32,853 nt of DNA, from NCBI GenBank assembly GCA_009839505.1, contig VXPO01000117.1, positions 1 through 32,853 on the forward strand, given 5' to 3'. This DNA comes from Gammaproteobacteria bacterium (lineage in GTDB: Bacteria > Pseudomonadota > Gammaproteobacteria > Pseudomonadales > Azotimanducaceae). Position 1 is the first letter of the stretch. The number at the start of each line of letters is the position of its first letter. A program made the position numbers and the translations under genes. Shown here piece by piece: positions 1 to 7,583 of this stretch. The notes under the pieces are model-generated. The model did not search any database, was not told where the DNA came from, and was given only the letters and a program-made list of their open reading frames with translations.

Positions 1-63
1 CCCACCACCTTCACAATCCCGCTTATTTTGGGGGGCGTGGCAATTTGTTTATATGAGACACAC
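1..63. other. Unreliable contig edge
   Basis: These bases contain homopolymer runs and AT-rich stretches unlike the neighbouring GC-rich coding DNA. They follow the point where the YejA-like frame loses family resemblance and meets a stop. I see no gene here. The simplest reading is a low-quality read end or cloning junction; a true intergenic tail is less likely. Confidence 0.55.
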
Positions 64-1758
64 TTACACTTGCCGTCCACGTCGCCGGTCGAGCGCTCGA
101 CCGGCGGTGTTCATGTCATCCTCCGTGGTGGCCGCCACCACAGCCTCCACCAGGTGGTCGACCACCGGATTCGCGATGCCCGCGTAGTTCGTCATGTTCG
201 GCCGATCGGCGTAGCGGGAGGTGAATTGACCACGAATCCGCGCCGGGCGCGGAATCCTGAAGGTATACAGTTTCCGCATGGTCGCGTCGTAGTCGTAGCT
301 ACGCAGGCGGTTGACCATCAGGTTGTTCTCCATGCGCCGCAGCACCGCACGGATGCCGAGGCGCTCGAGGTTGTCCACGAACGGCGTCAGCATGCGTTCG
401 TGGGCCCCCGAGGAGACGGCCAGCTCGAAGGTGAACGGTTCGCCGGTTTCCTCGTGGACACGGACGAAGTCCTTGACGACCCAGCCGGCTTCGACGAGAA
501 GTGCGTCGGCGGCCTTGAGGGTCTCGCGATTGCGACCGAACGGCTCGTTCTTGGGCAGGTCGACGGGATGCGTGAACACCCTCTCGGGAACCTGGTCGCG
601 GAACGGTTCGAGAAGCTCAAGTTCGGCTTCGCTCGGCAGCCCCTTCGCCTGCATGCCTGATCGCATGAAGTAGCTGTTGTTGCGGTCCATGCCGTAGTGC
701 CAGAAGACGCGGTTCGCCCACTCGAAGTTGTAGGCCAGCGTCATCGCCTCGCGAACGCGAATGTCCTTGAACACCTCCCGCCGGGTGTTGAATACGAGGG
801 AGTAGTGCATGCCGTAGGACGTCCCCATCGTGTAGGTCTCCGTAAGGAAGAGACCCTCGCGATGGGCGTCGAAGTCGTAGGCGGTCGCCCAGGTACTCTC
901 GTTCTGATCCCGGTAGTAGTCGAAAACGCCCGCGCGGAGCGCTTGGAGCATGACGTTCTCGTCGAAAAAGTAGAGGACCTCGATGCGGTCGAAGTTGTAG
1001 TGGCCCACCGAGACGTTGAGGTCACGGCCCCAATAGTCCGGGACCCTTTCGAAGACGATCTTGTGGCCCGCCTCCACTTGCGCGATCCGATACGGGCCGT
1101 TGGCCAAGGGCGGCTCTAGGGTGGTCTCGTCGAACGGCCGCTTCTCCCAGTGGTGTTTGGGGAGCGGCGTGAATCCCGCGGTCGCGATGATCAGTTGCGG
1201 CGTCTTCTCCGCTTCCTCGCCGATGACGAACTTGAAGGAACGCGGCCCCACCCGGTGGAGCGCGACGATGTCCCGGTACACGCTTCGCCAGCTTATGGAG
1301 GCTTCGGTCTTGATCTTGTCGAACGTCCAGACGACATCGTCCACGGTCACCGGCTCGCCATCGTGCCAGTAGGCATCGTCGCGAAGCGTGTACGTGACCC
1401 AGCTGTAGTCGTCGGCCACCTCCACGCTTTCCACGAGCAGACCGTAGTAGGACGCCAGTTCGTCTTCCGACGCGAGCATCAGTGGCTCGTAGATCGCGGA
1501 GCCGATCCGGGGATCCATGTAGGCCGAGAGAATGCCCTTGTCGACGTAGGGGTTTAAGTTGTTGAAGGTCGACACCAGCGCCAGTCTGGCCGTGCCTCCC
1601 TTGGGCGCGTCTGGATTGGCGTAGTCGAAATGGACCATTTCCTTTGGGTATTTCAGGTTGCCGAAGTACGCGAACCCGTGGCTCGGCTCACCCGCCGCCA
1701 CGAAGGACGAAACGCCGACGAGAAACCCGGCCAGGTAGCCGCGGGAGCTCCGCGTCAT
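64..1758 (-). CDS. YejA-like extracellular solute-binding protein, C-terminus lost at contig edge
   Basis: This is the periplasmic binding component of a peptide/oligopeptide ABC importer (SBP family 5, closest in feel to YejA). The chosen ATG at 1758 gives a signal peptide (MTRSSRGYLAGFLVG, then a small-residue cleavage region). The mature start, HGFAYFGNLKYP followed by DAPKGG, and the later NNLNPYVDKG segment are typical of the YejA group. A GTG at 1833 would add 25 residues that run through two perfect hairpins, so I consider it less likely, although no convincing Shine-Dalgarno precedes 1758 either. After residues RALDR the family normally continues for several dozen residues. Here the frame gives only RRGRQV and a stop at 64, inside doubtful sequence, so the end is probably artefactual. 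No permease genes are visible; they may lie beyond the edge. It follows the esterase gene on the same strand. Confidence 0.85.
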   Translation of the reverse strand: MTRSSRGYLAGFLVGVSSFVAAGEPSHGFAYFGNLKYPKEMVHFDYANPDAPKGGTARLALVSTFNNLNPYVDKGILSAYMDPRIGSAIYEPLMLASEDELASYYGLLVESVEVADDYSWVTYTLRDDAYWHDGEPVTVDDVVWTFDKIKTEASISWRSVYRDIVALHRVGPRSFKFVIGEEAEKTPQLIIATAGFTPLPKHHWEKRPFDETTLEPPLANGPYRIAQVEAGHKIVFERVPDYWGRDLNVSVGHYNFDRIEVLYFFDENVMLQALRAGVFDYYRDQNESTWATAYDFDAHREGLFLTETYTMGTSYGMHYSLVFNTRREVFKDIRVREAMTLAYNFEWANRVFWHYGMDRNNSYFMRSGMQAKGLPSEAELELLEPFRDQVPERVFTHPVDLPKNEPFGRNRETLKAADALLVEAGWVVKDFVRVHEETGEPFTFELAVSSGAHERMLTPFVDNLERLGIRAVLRRMENNLMVNRLRSYDYDATMRKLYTFRIPRPARIRGQFTSRYADRPNMTNYAGIANPVVDHLVEAVVAATTEDDMNTAGRALDRRRGRQV

Positions 1759-1770
1759 CGGAACAACCAG

Positions 1771-1816
1771 CGCGCCGCGTTGCGGCGCGTTCGAGTTTTC
1801 GCTGCGCGAAAACTCG
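1771..1816. repeat. Two tandem perfect hairpins
   Basis: The first hairpin has 8-bp arms CGCGCCGC / GCGGCGCG (1771-1778 and 1782-1789) with a 3-nt loop. After two bases comes a second with 10-bp arms CGAGTTTTCG / CGAAAACTCG (1792-1801 and 1807-1816) and a 5-nt loop. They lie between the esterase stop and the likely start of the YejA-like gene. There is no T-tract, so a classical terminator is not supported. They may act as an mRNA processing or stability element, or as a REP-like repeat. The pair has the same geometry (two hairpins, 2-nt spacer) as the pair at 14210-14269. Confidence 0.7.
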
Positions 1817-1840
1817 GGATGATCGCTAGCCACTCTCGTG

Positions 1841-2773
1841 TCACCGGAATAGCCACTTTAGGGTGTTAGCGAAGAGGGCACCGCCGTGGCGGAGGTTGTG
1901 GCCGCCGGTTCCGAACTCGAACCGGTAGTCGTATCCGGCGAATTCCAAGGCAGCCGCCATTTCCTGGTTGGCGAGCGGCCAGCTGCCGAAGAGGATGTTG
2001 GCGTCGTTCTCGCCGCTTTGCAGAAACACCCGAAGCGGCTTGCGCGGCGTGCTGCGGACGAGGTACGGGAAGTTGTGGCCGCCGCGAATCGCCGTGAACG
2101 AGCCGCAGTGGCTGATCACGAGGCCGAACAGGTCCGGACGATGCCAGGCGGCGTTGAAGGCGCAGATGCCCCCGCTCGAGATGCCGCAGACGGCACGCCG
2201 GGAAGGATCCGGATCGAATGGCCGCGCGACGGTTTCCTCGGCGAGCGGAAGCACGTCCTCGGCGAGGAAGCGCACGTAGTCCTCCTTCAGCGAATCGTAT
2301 TCGATGCTGCGGTTGTCCCGGCGGGCACGCTCGTTTGCGGGACCGTCGACTCGGGTGCCGGGCATGACGAAGACGGCGACCAGCGGATCAAGTTCACCGG
2401 CGGCGATCAGGTTGTCGAGCACCCGCGTGGCCCGTACCGGACCGTTGCGATCCAGGTAGTACGCACCGTCGTTGAAGACTAGGAGTCCGGGCGACGCCTC
2501 GAGCTGGCCGAGCCCCGCCGGCGCGTATACCCAGATGTTCCGGCGCGTGCCCGGGAACACGGAACTCGCGTCGTAGCCCCGAATGCTGTGCATCTGACCC
2601 TCGGCAACGCCTTCCCGCTTCATGGCCTCGGGACAGGGGTGGTAGTGGGCATCTCCCTGCACCGCGAGGGCTTTCGCGATCTCGGCATTGGCGCGGTTGT
2701 TGACGATGCCGTCCGGGTTCACCTCGTTGAAGTTCAGGTGCAGACCGTGGCGTTGATAGGTCTCGATGTCCAT
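1841..2773 (-). CDS. Putative esterase (enterochelin esterase / esterase D-like alpha/beta hydrolase)
   Basis: This 310-residue alpha/beta hydrolase resembles the PF00756 esterase group. It shows the nucleophile elbow GISSGG with the probable catalytic Ser, the preceding strand RRAVC, and a C-terminal GGHNLRHGG segment that should carry the catalytic His. The N-terminal third (HFNEVNPDG-like region, YDASSVFPGTRRNIWVYAP) fits the immunoglobulin-like or lid part of such esterases. The start is ATG 2773, preceded on the minus strand by GGGAGG three bases upstream. The frame stays open far upstream opposite the CoA transferase, but that is a high-GC shadow. No signal peptide is visible, so a cytoplasmic location is expected. 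It is divergent from the CoA transferase gene (66-bp gap) and lies 82 bases upstream of the binding protein gene. The substrate is unknown. Confidence 0.85.
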   Translation of the reverse strand: MDIETYQRHGLHLNFNEVNPDGIVNNRANAEIAKALAVQGDAHYHPCPEAMKREGVAEGQMHSIRGYDASSVFPGTRRNIWVYAPAGLGQLEASPGLLVFNDGAYYLDRNGPVRATRVLDNLIAAGELDPLVAVFVMPGTRVDGPANERARRDNRSIEYDSLKEDYVRFLAEDVLPLAEETVARPFDPDPSRRAVCGISSGGICAFNAAWHRPDLFGLVISHCGSFTAIRGGHNFPYLVRSTPRKPLRVFLQSGENDANILFGSWPLANQEMAAALEFAGYDYRFEFGTGGHNLRHGGALFANTLKWLFR

Positions 2774-2839
2774 GGTCCTCCCGTTCCGTGCCGCAGGTGG
2801 TGCATTATTGTCGCCTTTGCTCACCCGTAGCGAGGCTCC

Positions 2840-5263
2840 ATGGTCGCACCATTCGATGGTCTGCGCGTCGCCGATCTCTCCACCCGCCTGTCGGGCGCCT
2901 TCGCCGCGCGCCTGTTCGGCGACTTCGGTGCCGAGGTCGTGCTGGTCGAACCTCCGAAAGGCCATCCACTGCGCGCCGAGCCGCCGTTTCTCGACGACGA
3001 GCCGGGCCAGGACCGAAGTGTCGTCCATGCCTATTTCAACTGGAACAAACACTCGGCCATCGCGGCGTCGCAGACCGAACTGACCCGTGCCGTGCAGGGC
3101 GCAGACGTGGTCGTGACGACCGCGGTGGAGCCCGGGCCGGACCTCGCCCCGGTATTGGCCGCCCTGCCCCCGCAGACCGTACATCTCTCGGTGACGCCCC
3201 ATGGTCTGGACGATCCATTGACCGGGGTTCCCGGCAACAATCTCACGACCAGCGCGCGGGTCGGATGGTCCTACCTGAACCGCTACGCCGACGAGGCGCC
3301 GCTGCAGTTGCCGCGGGACTCGGTGGGAGTCGTCGGCGGCGTCACGGGATTCATCGCCGCCGCTGCCGCCCTTCGGCGTCGTGGCACCACGGACGAAGCG
3401 GAGCGGGTGGACGTGAGCGAACTGGAGGCGTTCGCCCTCACCGTTCACCCGTGGGGTGTCGCCTCCGTCTATCACGGTGCCGATGGCTCCAGGCGGCCGG
3501 GCGGACGCCCCCGCGGGCATCCAGGGCCGCTTTGGGATCTCGCCGACGGTCGCATGAACCTCGGTCTCGCGGACTTCCACAACTGGCAGGAAGCGATGAA
3601 CGCCTGCAACCTGCCGGAGATCGGTGCCCGGGAGGATCTCATTCCGGACATCGGGCGGCACTCCCGGGATCTGCGCGACGCGGTCTGGGGACTCGCCGAA
3701 ACGCTTCCCAAGCTCAACCGCTGGGACGTGTTCCACGCGCTCGCCAAGTTGCGCTGCGTCATCGGCGTCGTGCAGGACGTCGAGGACATGCCCGCGAACG
3801 AACAGTTCAAGGCCCGCAGCTTCTTCGTGACGACCAAGATCGACGGCCGCCAGGTTCGTGCAGGTGGCGCGCCGGCGAAGCTGTCCCCTTCGCCTTGGAG
3901 AGTTCACCGCCCGGCGCCGCGACTCGGCGGATGGGAACCGAGCGCAGCCGCACCACCGCCGGACGCCGGACCGACCGAGACATCGGCAGCCGACCTCCAT
4001 GCCGGACCGCTCGCCGGCATCCGCGTGCTGAGCTTCGGCCAGGCCTGGTCGGGCACCTTCGGTACCGAACTTTTCGCCCTGCTCGGCGCGGACGTCGTGC
4101 AGATCGCTTCCACGAAGCACCCGGACTCGTTCCGCCGGATCAGCAACCGCGTGCCTGCCGGGGTCGTTGACGAGTCGCGCCGCCAACATGTCGCCAACAC
4201 CCAAGGGCAGTACAACTCGGTCAACCTGCACAAGCGAGAAGTGAATCTCGACCTGACCCACGAGCGGGGCCGGGAGATTCTCTGGCGCCTGTTGCCTCGG
4301 TTCGACATCGTCGCCGACAACTTCCGACCCACGGTGCTGCCGTCCTGGGGGATCACCCTTGAGAAACTCCACGAGATACGACCCGGCATGATCTGGGCGT
4401 CCATATCCGGCTACGGCGAGGACGGTCCCTATCGCGACTACCCGGCCAACGGCAACACCACCGAACCCATGGCCGGGCTCGCCTCGCTGAACGGCTACGA
4501 GGGCGACAGCGGCATGAACACCGCCGGCTTGATCCCCGACCCGATCAGCGGCTACTTCCTGTGCGCCACCGTGATGGCCGCCCTGGCACACCGCGACCTC
4601 ACCGGCGAAGCCCAGCGGGTTGACCTGTCCATGATGGAGTCGGTCGCCTCGTCCATCGGCGACGCCGTGCTCGAATACGACGCCACCGGCCGCAAACCGG
4701 GTCCGCGCGGCAACCACCATCCGCGCATCGCACCGCACAACACCTACCCTGCCGTAGACGGCGAATACCTGGCCCTCGCCGCGGAGACCGAAGCGGCCTG
4801 GGATGCCCTCAAGACGTTCGTCGGCGATGCCCGACTCCACGAAGACCGGTTCGCGACGAACCGCTCGCGCAAGGCGAACGAGGCGGAACTGGACGCGGTC
4901 CTGGAGACCTGGTGCCAGCGGCAGAACGCTGAAGAAGCGGCGGAAAAGCTTGGCCGCGCCGGGATTTGCGCGGCCCGTGTCGTACCGCTCGCGGAGGTCT
5001 ACGCCCGGCCCGATCCGCATTTCGCCGCTGCGGGGTTCATTGCCGGGGTGGAACATCCCGAAGCGGGCCGCAACTGGATGCCGGGGAGACCCTGGCGGTT
5101 CTCGGCCGCGCCTTGTGAACCCATCCGGCCGGCGCCGTGCGTGGGCGAGCACAGCCGCGAGGTCTTTGCCCAAGAGCTCGGCATGACCGACGCCGAATAC
5201 GGCGAGCTCTTGGCGGCGGGCGTCACCGGCACGCTCGACGAAATGGACTCTCTCCGGAGTTGA
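2840..5263 (+). CDS. Two-domain class III CoA transferase (CaiB/BaiF fusion)
   Basis: This 807-residue protein has two consecutive CaiB/BaiF (family III CoA transferase) domains. Domain 1 is about residues 5-350 (LRVADLSTRLSGAFAARLFGDFGAEVVLVE). Domain 2 is about 388-800 (LAGIRVLSFGQAWSGTFGTE, then VNLDLTHERGREIL and ISGYGEDGPY). Single-domain members have about 400 residues, so this is a genuine tandem fusion. In domain 2 the conserved catalytic Asp position reads PDPISG (Asp567). My by-eye alignment puts GVVGG at that position in domain 1, so domain 1 is probably non-catalytic. The architecture recalls the DMSP-metabolising enzyme DddD, but nothing else here points to DMSP (no BCCT transporter, no DddB/C). 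The role should be acyl-CoA transfer in the cytoplasm. Nineteen bases separate it from the secreted HExxH protein gene. Substrate unassigned. Confidence 0.88.
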   Translation: MVAPFDGLRVADLSTRLSGAFAARLFGDFGAEVVLVEPPKGHPLRAEPPFLDDEPGQDRSVVHAYFNWNKHSAIAASQTELTRAVQGADVVVTTAVEPGPDLAPVLAALPPQTVHLSVTPHGLDDPLTGVPGNNLTTSARVGWSYLNRYADEAPLQLPRDSVGVVGGVTGFIAAAAALRRRGTTDEAERVDVSELEAFALTVHPWGVASVYHGADGSRRPGGRPRGHPGPLWDLADGRMNLGLADFHNWQEAMNACNLPEIGAREDLIPDIGRHSRDLRDAVWGLAETLPKLNRWDVFHALAKLRCVIGVVQDVEDMPANEQFKARSFFVTTKIDGRQVRAGGAPAKLSPSPWRVHRPAPRLGGWEPSAAAPPPDAGPTETSAADLHAGPLAGIRVLSFGQAWSGTFGTELFALLGADVVQIASTKHPDSFRRISNRVPAGVVDESRRQHVANTQGQYNSVNLHKREVNLDLTHERGREILWRLLPRFDIVADNFRPTVLPSWGITLEKLHEIRPGMIWASISGYGEDGPYRDYPANGNTTEPMAGLASLNGYEGDSGMNTAGLIPDPISGYFLCATVMAALAHRDLTGEAQRVDLSMMESVASSIGDAVLEYDATGRKPGPRGNHHPRIAPHNTYPAVDGEYLALAAETEAAWDALKTFVGDARLHEDRFATNRSRKANEAELDAVLETWCQRQNAEEAAEKLGRAGICAARVVPLAEVYARPDPHFAAAGFIAGVEHPEAGRNWMPGRPWRFSAAPCEPIRPAPCVGEHSREVFAQELGMTDAEYGELLAAGVTGTLDEMDSLRS

Positions 5264-5282
5264 CGGGCTGGAGCGGCCCCGA

Positions 5283-7574
5283 ATGCCTTCGCCGGAGTCG
5301 CATCTCGGCCGTGCCATCGACGCGGGCAGCGCGTGGTTTGCTTGGTTGGCAGTCGCAGCAGCGTCCGCCACTACGTCCGCGGTCGCGGCGGAGCCCGAAG
5401 ACGCCTGGCAGCGCGTCGTCGAGCAGACCATGGCGGAAACCTGTGCGATCCGCGGCCTACCGCTCAAGAGACCCGTGGACGTGCGTCCGATGTCGAGATT
5501 CCAGGGCGGCTACACCGAGGGCATCGGCAGCACCGTGTGGGAAGCGGAGTATGCCGATGCGTGGCGGGATGGGTGGTGCGCCTTGGGGGTCTACTGCGCA
5601 CCGCGGGGCAAGACCGGCACCGGCCGCGGCGGCACGGCCTCCAACCGACCAGGACTGTACGACGTCGTGGAAAACGCCCTGTACATCGACACCGCGGCCG
5701 ACGCGCGCAGCACCGTCGCCCACGAGTTCGTCCATGCCCTGCAGCACCAGAACTTCCCGGACATGAACGCGCTCCATCTCTGGTACAACCGCGACCTGTC
5801 CGCCGCAGGGAACACCGTGATCGAAGGCGGCGCCCATATCGTCGGATGGTCGTTCAGCGGACAGGAACGGGTGCGGCTGTGCCTCATGGCGCCGGAACCG
5901 GGAGAGTCGAGACGACCCCGCTGGTGGGATTGGGAACCCAACGCCTTTCGGGCCCACGAGGTCTTTCCCCACGCGTTCGGACCGGAAATCGCCCTGGCGA
6001 ACCTGCTCGACGGGGGCACGGACGGACTCGATAGGATGCTCGCTGATCCGCCGCTATCGACACTCGCCGTGCTGAAACCCGCTGCCGCCGGACCCGTCGA
6101 CTTCATCCACCTTCCCGTCGACGTTCTTGCCGCCGCCCTCCCCGAGTCGAATTGCGAGATTGGCCTCAGAAACACCGCGGGAGCGGTGGGTATCTGGGGA
6201 CTGCTGCGCCAGCACGGCGACGCGGTCGCGGCGGGCGACGAGATTCCCGACTTCCTGACCCACTGGTCGGGTGATCGATTCGTGCACTATCGATGTCCGG
6301 GCGAGCACGACGACGAACTCGCTTGGCTCACGCGCTGGCGCACGACCGAGGCGGCCTTGGCGTTCGCCGCACACTTGAGAGGAGTCGTCCCGTCGATGGT
6401 CGAGTACGGCGGCGTTCTCGGGGCCGAACCCGTCGTCGTCGTCCGCAACCGTGCCGTGGTCGTGCTTACGCCCGGGTTTGACGGGCTGCTGGACGCCGTG
6501 GCCGAAGCCGAGACCCGCACCTTCTCCCGCTACCGCGAATGGATCGCAAGCGGATGCTTCCCCCAAGGTGTCTGCTACGACCCGCTGGACAAGACGCAGG
6601 CCACGTCGAGCGGCGAAATGCCCGAGATGTGTACGCAGAGCGCTCCCGCTCCATCGAGTTTCGTCGACTGGGTGGCGCGAGTCCGGCAGGTGCGGAATGT
6701 TCCCGTCCCCCGGATCGCGGACACTCCCCAACTGTCCGAGGACGCCGGACGGTTGGCCGTTTTCTGTACCCGCAACGCGGCGCGCAACACCGACCTCAAG
6801 ACCGCCTGCCGCGCCGCGTACGGCGGCGTCAGCTACCTGCTTCGCCTCGACGCCGAGCCCGATTGGCGTCGGCTCACCCGCTGCGTCGACTTAACGGACC
6901 TCCGCCCCTGGCTTGAAGACGCCTACTTCGCGGATTCGCAACGCGCTTTCGCATCCCCAACCGTCGTTCCGGCCACGTACGGCCCGGTACTAGCCGTCCG
7001 AGCCTTCGAACGCGATGGCGCGTCCGGATTGAGCGAGCTGCTCGCCGCTCCGCCCATGTCTTCCTTGCAGGTACTTCGACCGGATCTCGCGGCGCCCGTT
7101 GAACTCATCGGCCTACCGCACGCTACCCTTGCCGCCCATGGTTGCCGGGTGGACGCATCCGAGTCACAGGGCATCCTCGGCATCTGGAACCTGTCGATGG
7201 ACTACGACCTTGCGCCGGAAGACGACGCCATGCCTGCGTACCTGCTCGATTGGCGTGGTGACCGCCAAGCGTTCGTCCGCTGCGACAGCGACGATCGACC
7301 GTCGAGCGGCTGGGTCTGGATCAGCCGCTGGCAGAGCCCCGACGCGGCTCGGAGTTTCGCCAGAACCTACCGAGCCCTGGCACCGGCGGCGTTCGAGGAG
7401 ACGGGGCTCGATGCTGCCGCCGATGTGCAGGTCGACGAGGAGACCGTGTGGATCGTGCCTTCGGAGCTCGCCGAACTCACGCCCCTTCTGCAGGACGAAA
7501 CCGAGATCCGGTCGTACGCCGACTTTCGGGACTGGGTTGCCGGCGGCTGCTTCCCCCAGTCCTCATGCAACTGA
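5283..7574 (+). CDS. Secreted HExxH protein with an internally duplicated module
   Basis: This 763-residue exported protein starts with a signal peptide (hydrophobic WFAWLAVAAASATTSAVAA, cleavage near residue 36). HEFVH at residues 147-151, embedded in AHEFVHALQHQ, is a zinc-metallopeptidase motif. Glu181 in EGGAH, 30 residues on, is a plausible third zinc ligand (gluzincin style). The rest is a duplication: residues about 226-431 and 557-762 align throughout. They share AFGPEIALANLL / TYGPVLAVRAFE, LAVLKP / LQVLRP, a GIW motif, GDR plus one Cys, SRW / TRW, and end in (S/G)GCFPQ followed by Cys. The region preceding copy 2 looks like a worn version of the peptidase domain without HExxH. Paired Cys suggest disulphides and a periplasmic or extracellular site. 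I do not recognise the full architecture as a named family. Confidence 0.8.
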   Translation: MPSPESHLGRAIDAGSAWFAWLAVAAASATTSAVAAEPEDAWQRVVEQTMAETCAIRGLPLKRPVDVRPMSRFQGGYTEGIGSTVWEAEYADAWRDGWCALGVYCAPRGKTGTGRGGTASNRPGLYDVVENALYIDTAADARSTVAHEFVHALQHQNFPDMNALHLWYNRDLSAAGNTVIEGGAHIVGWSFSGQERVRLCLMAPEPGESRRPRWWDWEPNAFRAHEVFPHAFGPEIALANLLDGGTDGLDRMLADPPLSTLAVLKPAAAGPVDFIHLPVDVLAAALPESNCEIGLRNTAGAVGIWGLLRQHGDAVAAGDEIPDFLTHWSGDRFVHYRCPGEHDDELAWLTRWRTTEAALAFAAHLRGVVPSMVEYGGVLGAEPVVVVRNRAVVVLTPGFDGLLDAVAEAETRTFSRYREWIASGCFPQGVCYDPLDKTQATSSGEMPEMCTQSAPAPSSFVDWVARVRQVRNVPVPRIADTPQLSEDAGRLAVFCTRNAARNTDLKTACRAAYGGVSYLLRLDAEPDWRRLTRCVDLTDLRPWLEDAYFADSQRAFASPTVVPATYGPVLAVRAFERDGASGLSELLAAPPMSSLQVLRPDLAAPVELIGLPHATLAAHGCRVDASESQGILGIWNLSMDYDLAPEDDAMPAYLLDWRGDRQAFVRCDSDDRPSSGWVWISRWQSPDAARSFARTYRALAPAAFEETGLDAAADVQVDEETVWIVPSELAELTPLLQDETEIRSYADFRDWVAGGCFPQSSCN

Positions 7575-7583
7575 CGGTCGCCC

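Noticed and set aside
2840-5263. Assignment as DMSP-cleaving DddD
   Set aside because: Only the two-domain architecture matches. No DMSP transporter or dehydrogenase genes are adjacent, and I cannot verify diagnostic residues.
2774-5467. Very long open frame on the minus strand opposite the CoA transferase, in frame with the esterase
   Set aside because: Its translation is Arg/Gly/His-rich without family motifs, as expected opposite a GC-rich gene. The esterase has its own ATG and ribosome site at 2773.
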